Source: Cystobacter fuscus DSM 2262 (GTDB lineage: Bacteria; Myxococcota; Myxococcia; Myxococcales; Myxococcaceae). From it: DNA of 64,000 bases. Position numbers and translations under genes: made by a program. The notes below the pieces were generated by a model. The model was not told where the DNA came from. It did no database searches and saw nothing but the letters and a program-made list of their open reading frames with translations. Below are positions 1-7,443 of this stretch, one piece after another (within the stretch, counting starts at the first letter, position 1; each line of letters starts with the position of its first letter). The stretch is taken from NCBI RefSeq assembly GCF_000335475.2, contig NZ_ANAH02000064.1:1-64000 (forward strand). Reading direction: 5' to 3'.

Positions 1-569
1 TCGTGTGCGCCAGGCAAAGCTTGGGTGAGGAGGAAGCGATGTAGGAGCGGAAACTTCACGAAGGGACCCTGCGGGTTCAAACCCCGCCCGGCAAAGGAGG
101 CCACCAGCCGGAAGCGAGTCTTGCGTGGTGCCGGGGCAACCCGGGCTGCGAAGCGTAGACAGCGAGTATGTGGGCCGCGTGATTGAGCCTCGAAAGATCT
201 GAATCGTCGCGAGAGCCGACGCCGTACGAGTAGCGGAAGGCAGCAGCCCAGGGCCGAAACAGGCCAGGTCCTGGGGTCTCGCCGGGGTCTGAGAGCGGGG
301 CACGCAGACAAGAGGGTCCTCCAGGAACCTGGGAGGTGCTGACGACTCCACGTCGAAGTGGCCGGAGGGCAACCGGAAGAAAGCCCAGGCCCGAGGGAGA
401 TGGGCGCCCGACTCCCGCGGGAGCGAAGGACGGGTGGCGGTGGTAGCGCGCTGGCGAAGGAAACGAAGCCGGGCGTGAAGGTCGTCAGGAAGTCGGAGTG
501 CCTCGTAGTACCGCTGAAGCAGGGGAACGCACCCGGGCGGACCCTGTGGAGGGAAGGGGGCACCGGAAC

Positions 570-1577
570 ATGGAACCGAGGGAGGGAATGCAGAGGGCGG
601 TGGCCATGGTGCTGGAAGCGGTGTACGAGCAGGACTTCCTGCCCTGCTCATATGGCTTCCGGCCGGGAAAGAGCGCGCATCAAGCGCTCCAGCGCCTCTG
701 GGAAGTGCTCACGGAGATGAAAGGTGGCTGGGTCCTTGAAGTGGACATCCGGAAGTTCTTCGACACTCTGGACCATGGCCAGCTCCAGCAACTCATCCAG
801 CGCAGGGTGCGAGATGGGGTGCTCCTGCGCCTCATTGGCAAGTGGCTGAAGGCGGGGGTTCTAGAAGAGGGGAACGTGACATACCCCGATGAAGGGACAC
901 CGCAGGGTGGGGTCATCTCTCCCGTGCTGGCGAACATCTACCTGCACGAAGTGCTGGACGTGTGGTTCGAGAAGGAAGTCAAACCGCGCATGAAGGGACG
1001 CGCGGAACTCGTGCGCTACGCGGACGATTTCGTCATCTGCTTCGAGAGGGAGGAAGATGCTCGCCGCGTCATGGAGGTACTTTCCAAGAGGATGGGGAAG
1101 TACGGCCTGACGCTCCACCCGGAGAAGACCCGGCTGGTTGAATTCCGCCCACCGCGTCCGGAAGACAAGGGACAGGGTGGACCCGGGAGCTTCGACCTAC
1201 TGGGTTTCAAGCACTACTGGGGCAAGTCCCGGTGGGGCAAATGGGTGGTGAAACGCAAGACAGCCACGAGCCGATTGAGTCGGGCGCTGAAGAGGGTGAC
1301 ACAATGGTGCCGCCTGAACCGGCACCGACCGATACAGGAGCAACACCGCTGCCTCGCGCAGAAGGTGAGAGGGCATTACAGCTACTACGGGATTACTGGG
1401 AACTGGGCTGCCCTCACTACCTTTGCACGGGAGGTGGAAAGCAGGTGGTACAAGTGGCTAGCGCGGCGCTCGCAGAAGGAGCTGAAGCCGGAGAGATTCT
1501 GGCGACTGCTCAAGTTGTTTCCGCTGCCTGCGCCGCGCGTCGTCCACAGCGTCTACCGACTCGCAGCGAAACCATGA
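570..1577 (+). pseudogene. ltrA: Group II intron reverse transcriptase/maturase lacking RT0-RT1
   Basis: Intron-encoded reverse transcriptase and maturase, 335 residues from ATG 570, which has a GGAGGGAAGGGGG purine run upstream. Still present are RT2 (residues EVDIRKFFDTLDH), the PQGG block, the catalytic RYADDF box (RT5), the thumb and an X-domain (AQKVRGHYSYYG). There is no HNH endonuclease domain. Full-length relatives are about 420-450 residues. The first residues, MEPREG, match the usual N-terminus but run directly into MQRAVAMVLEAVYEQDF, which normally follows about 100 residues later. The RT0 and RT1 blocks are thus missing through an in-frame deletion around position 587. Reverse transcriptase activity is probably lost; trans-splicing help from another maturase remains possible. 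The comparison with full-length relatives is from memory. Confidence 0.8.
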
Positions 1578-1583
1578 GCCGAG

Positions 1584-1657
1584 GAGCCGGATGCGGGAAT
1601 TCTGCACGTCCGGATCTGTGGGGGGCCGGGGTGGGCAACTGCCCCGGTCTACCCGAC
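1584..1657 (+). ncRNA. Group II intron domains V and VI
   Basis: Catalytic hairpin of the ribozyme followed by the branch-point domain. The arms GAGCCGGA and TCCGGATCT pair with one wobble position and enclose the characteristic ATGCGGGAA...GCACG bulge region. The next stem is GC-rich (GGGGCCGGGGTG...CCCCGG) and ends in CTACCCGAC, the usual 3' end of this intron type. Its preservation suggests the RNA could still fold even though the protein is damaged. Confidence 0.65.
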
Positions 1658-1822
1658 TCCGACACCTCGTTTCCTACGAATCGTCTGACACCCTTCCAGA
1701 GCCGAGAAGTTGGACACGACGGCCGAGGAGGTGCACGCGGCGCTGGAGAAGGTGCCGTGGGTCGTCATGTAGAGCCGTACGCGGCCTCGGTGTTCTGGAT
1801 GCAACGCTTGGAGTGAAGCTCA

Positions 1823-1888
1823 CCGCCTTTCTCCTTTCCGCCACCTGTCATGCCAAGTCGCGTCGCTCGAGTTCTTCGATACCCTCTC
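1823..1888 (+). repeat. Left copy of direct repeat (transposase 3' end)
   Basis: Positions 1851-1876 are identical to 4486-4511, and 1851-1888 matches 4486-4523 at 35 of 38 positions; weaker similarity extends upstream to about 1823. Translated in the transposase frame, this copy reads PPVMPSRVARVL and then continues instead of stopping. It is the extreme 3' end of the same transposase-like gene whose larger remnant lies at 4147-4514. The two copies bracket the toxin/immunity pair. The stretch 1658-1822 between the intron and this repeat holds nothing I can identify. Confidence 0.85.
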
Positions 1889-1959
1889 GGCCGCCTCGTT
1901 CTTTTCCTATATACTAAACTCCTGCGTGTCGTCTCCCTATCTGGGTGGAGGGGCTCTCG

Positions 1960-3783
1960 ATGTCACACAAACGCTGGTACACGCGGCAAGCGGTCATCGT
2001 CCACCAGGAGGAACTCACACCGGAAGAGCGGACCCGGGCCCGGAATCCGAGTGAGCTGCGCTCCTTCTTCTCGCTGAACAGCGGGACCGATGGTCTGCGT
2101 GACTGGCAACTCGAGGAGATGGCCGCCGCCACCGGAGCCCCCCGTTCACACCTGACGAAGCGGAATAGTGTCCTCACGTACGTCCTGCGAGCCTTCTCGA
2201 ACGGGCAACTCGTGGCCCTACGACGAACGAACGAAGTCGTGCGCCCGTCGCAATCGCCCCATCCGTCTCCGCAAGAAGGTAGTTCCTGTGGACAGGTCAT
2301 CAAGGCCGCCCGCTTCGTTCAAGCGCGCTCCACTGGAACAGCGGTTCCGCCGCCGCAGGTCATGTCCTCACCCGCGGCCACCACCATGGCGAAGGCGCGT
2401 CCGGAAAAGCAGAGTGACTTCGTCATCAACATTGGGCAGGACTCATTCGTCGTGTCTTTCGAGCTGCTTCCCGGTGCCACGACAACCGCCAGCGTGCGCG
2501 TCGTGGTCTCGCCAGTCGACTACTCGCGCGCCTACCAATCGCACATCAAGTACTGGGACGGCAAGGGTCGGGAGGTCGGCCCGGATGACCGATGGATAAC
2601 GACGGGTGGCTGGAGTGTACCGGCGGAGCCGTTTGCACAGACGATACACATCGCGAACCGCTCGAATTTTGATCCCATCGACCTCAAGCGGCTCTCCGAA
2701 CAGCAGGCGACGGTGTGGACCTTCGACCTGAACAATGACGGGGAGCCCGACTTCTCCATCCGGATCTCGTTCACCACCAGCAACACCATTCGCGAGTACA
2801 ACTTCACGGCGTACGACAACAAAAAATCCAACAAGTTCGGCTTCCACTTCATTCAGAACGATGCATGGAAGTACGGATACCAAGGCAACCGGGCTCCACG
2901 CCGAGAGCCGGGCGACTTCATCGACTTTCTCGATGACATCTTCTCCTCGAAGACGACCTGGGAAATCGCCATCACCGCGATTCCAGTCATCGGAGAGATC
3001 GTCCTTCTGGGTGAAGCGGTCACCGGGTATTCGATTTTTGGTGACAAGCTCTCCGCTGGGGAGCGCGCAATTGCTGGACTCGCGGCCCTCTTGCCCGTTG
3101 CCGGTGGACTTCTGGCCAAAGGCATCACGCGGACTGGCGCCAACGTGGCCAGGATCGCCGCGAAGATCGGGCGCAGTGAGGACGAGGTGCTCGCTCTGCT
3201 ACGCGCCGCCGAAAAGCAGGGCGCCGAGGCAGCCAAGGTAGAGCGGTGGCAGGCGACGCTCAAATCGGGTGGGAAGCTGACCGCTGAGGAGGTTGCTCAA
3301 CTCCAGCGGATTCTGCGCCAATTGGAGGCCGACAACCGCGTTTTTCGCGCCGCCGAGCAGGAACTGGGCCTGAGCCGCATCCTGCGCCGCGGCGGCAAGG
3401 TCGAGAGCACGGGACCCGTCACACTCAAGCGACTGCGCATCGTTCTGGGCAATGCCGGCGTGAGCCCGTCCGGGTACCGTCTTCGCAAAGTAGCGAAGGC
3501 GGAGATGGAGGCCCTCGAGAAGGCGGGAGTCGATCTGTCGACGATCTATGCATGGGTCTCGCGTGATGCGAATGGTGCCCTCATCAAAGATGCGCGCGGG
3601 CGCCCGGTGATCACCTTCACCGACAAGGGCCTCTCATCCCTGGAGGAGGCGATCAAGAGCTTCGGGCACGAGGCGAAGCACATCAAGGACTTCGCCGCGG
3701 GCATGGTAACCTCAAGCGAGGCGCTCGCGGAGCGGGCCGGCGAAGAACTCTGGGCCCTCGTGAAGAAGACACTGGAGAGGTGA
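1960..3783 (+). CDS. Polymorphic-toxin-like protein with C-terminal HExxH metallopeptidase motif
   Basis: 607 residues, not recognised as a whole. No signal peptide. The N-terminal 120 residues are unknown. Residues about 150-310 look beta-rich and contain a calcium-site-like DLNNDGEPDF. Residues about 320-410 resemble the pre-toxin TG segment (IPVIGEIV...EAVTGYSIFGDKLSAGERAIAGL), which precedes toxin domains in polymorphic toxins. The C-terminus carries H570-E-A-K-H574, a zincin motif, followed by acidic residues (E587, E591, E595) that could be the third ligand. Start chosen at ATG 1960 because GGTGGAGGGG lies 6-14 nt upstream; GTG 1945 is in frame. A TATACT -10-like box sits at 1910-1915. 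GC is lower than in the neighbours in places, which suggests acquisition. The following gene overlaps its stop codon. Inference: a secreted or injected peptidase toxin; the delivery route is not visible. Confidence 0.65.
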   Translation: MSHKRWYTRQAVIVHQEELTPEERTRARNPSELRSFFSLNSGTDGLRDWQLEEMAAATGAPRSHLTKRNSVLTYVLRAFSNGQLVALRRTNEVVRPSQSPHPSPQEGSSCGQVIKAARFVQARSTGTAVPPPQVMSSPAATTMAKARPEKQSDFVINIGQDSFVVSFELLPGATTTASVRVVVSPVDYSRAYQSHIKYWDGKGREVGPDDRWITTGGWSVPAEPFAQTIHIANRSNFDPIDLKRLSEQQATVWTFDLNNDGEPDFSIRISFTTSNTIREYNFTAYDNKKSNKFGFHFIQNDAWKYGYQGNRAPRREPGDFIDFLDDIFSSKTTWEIAITAIPVIGEIVLLGEAVTGYSIFGDKLSAGERAIAGLAALLPVAGGLLAKGITRTGANVARIAAKIGRSEDEVLALLRAAEKQGAEAAKVERWQATLKSGGKLTAEEVAQLQRILRQLEADNRVFRAAEQELGLSRILRRGGKVESTGPVTLKRLRIVLGNAGVSPSGYRLRKVAKAEMEALEKAGVDLSTIYAWVSRDANGALIKDARGRPVITFTDKGLSSLEEAIKSFGHEAKHIKDFAAGMVTSSEALAERAGEELWALVKKTLER

Positions 3784-4145
3784 TGGCACGTCGATGGAGC
3801 GAGGCTGGGGGCGCATTCCAATTGCCATTCATGGGCGCGACGAGCCGTTCGCTGCGCGGGGAGCGGGGGATCGTCTGTCCGAAGTGCGAGCAGACGACGC
3901 TGCGCGCCTATTTCCACGCATTCAATCGTGAGAATCACATGGGGACGATCTGGGTCTGGTGCCCGGAGTGCCGCACGACAGCCCATCTGCCTCGCGTGAC
4001 CCCCAAGGTGACGCTAGGGCCGGACCCGTTCGCTGAACTCTCGAGGGATGAGTTCGCACGATTGGAAACGGATTCAAGCGAGCACCTCCTCGACCGGCTT
4101 GAGCGCCTCTGGACGCAGGGCCAATTGGGTCCACGGGGCGATTGA
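3783..4145 (+). CDS. Small zinc-ribbon protein, candidate immunity protein
   Basis: 120 residues, unknown family. It has a CPKC...CPEC pair (about residues 32-67), typical of a zinc ribbon, and an acidic C-terminal helix (SRDEFARLETDSSEHLLDRLERL). The start ATG overlaps the stop of the toxin-like gene by one base (TGATG), so translation is probably coupled. A small, acidic, cytosolic-looking protein directly behind a modular toxin fits an immunity protein. That role is inferred from position only; a regulatory or structural zinc-ribbon protein is the alternative. Confidence 0.6.
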   Translation: MARRWSEAGGAFQLPFMGATSRSLRGERGIVCPKCEQTTLRAYFHAFNRENHMGTIWVWCPECRTTAHLPRVTPKVTLGPDPFAELSRDEFARLETDSSEHLLDRLERLWTQGQLGPRGD

Positions 4146-4146
4146 G

Positions 4147-4514
4147 ATGGGGGTGAACTCCTCCTGTGTCAGGGTAGTTGACGCCTGGCGTCACTTCAGG
4201 CCGCGCGTGGTTCGGGGCCTGCTGGAGGAGGTGGAAGCCGAGGCCCGGGCGAGGGGCGAACTTGACTTGGGGGCGCAGCCCGTGCGGGCGCGGCACCTGC
4301 ATACCCGGCCGAGCACCTCAAGCGCGGCCCGCGGCCTCTGGGGCATGCCTCCACGCGCCAAGCACTGCGGGAGTTGCGTGAGCAGTACCAGACTTTCGTC
4401 GCGGCGTTCCGAGAGGCCGCAGCTCGCTGGGGGCAGGGGGATTTCTCAGCGCCCTTTCCGCCTTCCTCCTTCCCGCCGCGGGTTGTGCCAAGTCGCGTCG
4501 CTCGAGTTCTTTGA
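4147..4514 (+). pseudogene. Transposase remnant, frameshifted (C-terminal part)
   Basis: Two overlapping reading frames join into one protein tail. From ATG 4147 the frame gives VVDAWRHFRPRVVRGLLEE and continues to HLHTRP at about 4308. There one base seems lost, and the sequence continues in the next frame from 4311 with EHLKRGPRPLGHASTRQ, then LREQYQTFVAAFREAAARW, ending VPSRVARVL and TGA at 4512-4514. This tail resembles the C-terminus of REP-associated/IS200-like tyrosine transposases of deltaproteobacteria and myxobacteria, as I remember them; the catalytic Y1 domain is absent. Its last 40 bases are repeated at 1851-1888 on the other side of the toxin/immunity genes. Family assignment is tentative. 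Confidence 0.5.
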
Positions 4515-4523
4515 CACCCTCTC
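4459..4523 (+). repeat. Right copy of direct repeat (transposase 3' end)
   Basis: Partner of the repeat at 1823-1888, in the same orientation and 2,635 bp apart. The core 4486-4511 is identical. It overlaps the 3' end and stop codon of the transposase remnant. Recombination between the two copies would remove or duplicate the toxin/immunity pair. Confidence 0.85.
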
Positions 4524-4571
4524 CGGACGCCCTTTCGGGGACACCCTCTCTGGGCTCCCATGCCCCTGCTG

Positions 4572-4916
4572 TCATCCAATGAAGATCTCAGCGATTTCAG
4601 CGGGATCCACCTCGCTCAAGGCCTTGAGAATGGAGTCGATGCGCTCAACGACCGGAGTGCTCCCGGGGTTGTCGACCAACTCCTCGGCGGTGACCGGGCT
4701 GGTGTTGAGCCTCGTCGTCCCCTCTGCGATGCATTCACGCACCTGGAGGATGATGAGCTTCCGCTCGATCGCTAGCTGCGGCCATTGCTGGACAATCCAC
4801 CGCCGCACTTGACGCCGGGCATAAAAATGTAAGGCCTTGCCCAAGATGAGATTGACTACGTAGAGAAGCAGGAGCCACTTCCAACTGCTCGTGAGCCATC
4901 CCCAAAATTCCGCCAT
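4572..4916 (-). CDS. Small membrane-anchored hypothetical protein
   Basis: 114 residues, not recognised. It starts MAEFWGWLTSSWKWLLLLYVV, one N-terminal membrane segment (about residues 10-28), followed by a basic stretch (ARRQVRRW) and a soluble C-terminal half ending in two predicted helices (VVERIDSILKALSEVDPAEIAEIF). The positive charge after the segment suggests an N-out/C-in arrangement. A weak purine run (taggggc) precedes the start. It lies between the transposase remnant and the histidine kinase gene and has no obvious partner. It could be cargo of the accessory region or a normal chromosomal gene; the coding signal is fair. Confidence 0.55.
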   Translation of the reverse strand: MAEFWGWLTSSWKWLLLLYVVNLILGKALHFYARRQVRRWIVQQWPQLAIERKLIILQVRECIAEGTTRLNTSPVTAEELVDNPGSTPVVERIDSILKALSEVDPAEIAEIFIG

Positions 4917-5096
4917 GCCCCTACGGTAGATGCACCGGGCGGTGGAACGCTACGGCTCGACGCTCGTGGGAGCTCGCACCGGCTGCATCGCGGGATCAGC
5001 CACCGTCCAAAGGCTTCAACCGATCTCGTGATGGCCTGCTTGGCCTCTCGAGTGCTCGTTTTGGAGACCCACGCCGTTGGCCTCCACCACCACGTC

Positions 5097-7340
5097 TCAG
5101 ACCGCCCGGCGCTTCTTCTCGCGCCTGGACTTGCGCTCGTGCCGGGGAGGGGAGGGCGTGCCGTCCGGCGGCGGAGTCTCGGCGAGCCTGCCGTTGGGAA
5201 GGGACGGCCCGTCCGCGAGCCCCGAGTCATGGGACTGGGTGGGCTCGGGGGGCGGGGCGGGCAGGCGGATGATGAACGTGGCGCCCTCGCCCGGTTTGCT
5301 GCGCACCGACAGCGTCCCCCCGTGGTTCTTCACGATGCGCTGCGAAATCGCCAGCCCCAGCCCCGTGCCCTTCTGCTTCGTCGTGTAGAAGGGCACGAAG
5401 ATGCTCTGGTGCTGCTCGGGTGGAATCCCCGGGCCCGTGTCCGACACGTGCAGCTCCACGAACGAGTCCCCCGCGTGGCGGAAGTCGTTGAAGCGGTCCG
5501 GCCGCACCGTCTTCACCGTGATGCCTCCTCCCGCCTCCCCCGCCAGCGCCTGCATCGCGTTCTGCACCAGGTTGATGAGCACCTGCTTGAGCTGCTCCGC
5601 GTCCGCCTCCACCCGCGGCAGGTTCTCCTCCTGCTCCACCTTGAGCTCCAGCCCCGGCGGCAGCTCGTTGTGGATGAGCCGCGCCGTGCGCGTCACCACC
5701 TCGTTCAGATCCGTGGGCCCGAACGTCTGCTTGAGCGGCCGCGCGTAGTCGAGGAACGCCGACACCACCCCGTTGAGCCGGTTGACCTCCTCGACGATCA
5801 CCTCCAGGAACTCGCCTTCCTCGCCCGGCAGCCGCCGCGGATCCAGACACTGCGCCGCGCCCTTGATGGCCCCCAGCGGATTGCGGATTTCATGCGCCAG
5901 GCCCGCCGCCATCTCGCCCAGCGCCGCCAGGCGATCTCTCTCTCGGATGGTCTCGTACAGCTTGGAGTTCTCCAGCGCCGTCGCCAGCCGCTCCGCCACC
6001 TCCAGCATCAGCGCGATCTCATCCGAGGCGTACGCTTCCGGCACCCGCTCGTCCCACAGGTTGAGGAAGCCGATGACCCGGTCATTGCCCAAGAGCGGCA
6101 CGGTGATCCCCGCCTTCATCTGCACCAGCGCCGCGCGCGTGTCGTGCAGCCGCTTGAGCTCGTCCCGGAAGCGCTTGCCCTCCACCGCCTGCTGCCTCAT
6201 CACCGCGATGCGCCGCTCCACGTTCTCCAGCAGCACCGCCTTCTGCCCCGACGCCACCGCGAACAGCACCCCGCGCGCCGCCCCCGTGTCCAGGAACGAC
6301 ACCGGCGCCGGCCCCCGCGCGTCCAACAGCCGGTAGCCCGGCCGGTCCTCGGCCAGCAGGTACAGCGACGCGTGGGTGATCCGCCCCGACTCGTGCAGCG
6401 CGTCGAGCACCAGCCGCGCCAGCTCGGAGATCTCGATGACGCCCGCCATGCGCGCCCGCGTGCTGCCGAGCACCCTCAGCAGCTCGAAGCGCTCGCGGAA
6501 GAAGACCGCCACCACGCGCTCCTCCACCTTGGCCCGCAGGGGCTCCAGGAGGATGAGCAGCACGAACGTCGCCACCACCGTGTTGAAGATGAAGAGCGAG
6601 GTGTTGTTCTTGTCCACCCACATCGTCAGCAGCGTGAAGACCACCGCCAGGATGGAGGCGAGCAGCGTCTGCGAGACGATCTTCGCCAAGAGCTCGTGCA
6701 GATCCATCAGCCGCAGCCGCAACAGCGTCTGCGCGAGGAAGAACAGGTAGAGCGTGGTGAAGACGGGCCCCAGCGGGGTGGGGAAGGGCAGCCCGTAGCG
6801 CTCGAGCTGATCCAACACGCTGAAGAGGATGGCCGCCCCGGCGCCAATGGCCAGGTACGTCAGCCGCAGCCGCTCGATGCGTGAATCCGTGGTGCGCACT
6901 CGTCGCAGCAGCAACGACACCGAGGCCAGCAGCGCGCCAAGCACCCACGTGCCCACGACGATCCGCGCCCACTCCTTCTGGGCCAGCGGGGACACCGCCA
7001 CCATCAGCCCGAACACGGCCGAGAGGAAGGCGAGCCGCCTGCCTAACAGGTGGGTGCCCTGGCTGACGCCGAGGAACTCGAGGAAGAAGGCGACGGCCGC
7101 GCCAGGAACGAGCGAAGCCAGTAGGATGGTGGCGCCCACCGCCACCCGCGTCACCCACGGATAGTTGCCCGTGGCGAAGAAGTCATGGATGAAGGTGGAG
7201 AGGTAGTAGCCCCCCAATGTCAACGCGAAGACGGAGTAGAGCGTGAGCACCCGCGGACGTGCGGCTCTCAACAACATGGAGACGCCAAGCGCCAGACCGA
7301 TGATGGATGCGAGAAGCGCGCTCTGTGTCCGGATGTCCAT
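5097..7340 (-). CDS. Membrane sensor histidine kinase with GAF domain
   Basis: 747 residues. A hybrid-free two-component sensor that would autophosphorylate on histidine and pass the phosphate to an unlinked response regulator. The first 260 residues hold about eight hydrophobic segments, the likely input module. A GAF-like domain follows (about 285-445). Next come the HisKA dimerisation helix with the phospho-acceptor in AHEIRNPLG (H483), the N box (LINLVQNAMQAL), the G1 box (DTGPGIP), an F box and the G2 box (GTGLGLAISQ). The C-terminal 60 residues are proline-rich and end in a basic run (ERKSRREKKRRAV), unusual for the family. No response regulator gene is adjacent, so this is an orphan kinase, common in myxobacteria. 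It is divergent from the transglycosylase gene, with 103 bp shared as promoter region. Confidence 0.93.
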   Translation of the reverse strand: MDIRTQSALLASIIGLALGVSMLLRAARPRVLTLYSVFALTLGGYYLSTFIHDFFATGNYPWVTRVAVGATILLASLVPGAAVAFFLEFLGVSQGTHLLGRRLAFLSAVFGLMVAVSPLAQKEWARIVVGTWVLGALLASVSLLLRRVRTTDSRIERLRLTYLAIGAGAAILFSVLDQLERYGLPFPTPLGPVFTTLYLFFLAQTLLRLRLMDLHELLAKIVSQTLLASILAVVFTLLTMWVDKNNTSLFIFNTVVATFVLLILLEPLRAKVEERVVAVFFRERFELLRVLGSTRARMAGVIEISELARLVLDALHESGRITHASLYLLAEDRPGYRLLDARGPAPVSFLDTGAARGVLFAVASGQKAVLLENVERRIAVMRQQAVEGKRFRDELKRLHDTRAALVQMKAGITVPLLGNDRVIGFLNLWDERVPEAYASDEIALMLEVAERLATALENSKLYETIRERDRLAALGEMAAGLAHEIRNPLGAIKGAAQCLDPRRLPGEEGEFLEVIVEEVNRLNGVVSAFLDYARPLKQTFGPTDLNEVVTRTARLIHNELPPGLELKVEQEENLPRVEADAEQLKQVLINLVQNAMQALAGEAGGGITVKTVRPDRFNDFRHAGDSFVELHVSDTGPGIPPEQHQSIFVPFYTTKQKGTGLGLAISQRIVKNHGGTLSVRSKPGEGATFIIRLPAPPPEPTQSHDSGLADGPSLPNGRLAETPPPDGTPSPPRHERKSRREKKRRAV

Positions 7341-7443
7341 GGGCGGGTCGAGAGTCTAACCTTCCTCGCGTTCCGGAAATTTTTCCCCTGCTTCCCCGTG
7401 TCTCCTGTCGCCGCCCCGGTCCATCTCCCGCGGCCCCCCCTGT

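Larger units (their letters stand above)
5..1657 (+). mobile_element. Group II intron with defective maturase
   Basis: A retroelement ribozyme that would normally splice itself and retrohome with its maturase. The 5' end has the typical GTGCGCC start at position 5 (GTGTG at 3 is an alternative). About 450 nt of structured RNA follow, then the maturase frame. Behind the maturase stop lies a domain V-like hairpin at about 1584-1618 and a domain VI-like stem ending CTACCCGAC near 1657. Both RNA ends therefore look present, and the damage is in the protein (next entry). The flanking exons are not recognisable genes: only four bases precede the intron in this window. The exact ends were set by eye from known intron consensus and may be off by a few bases. 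Confidence 0.8.
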
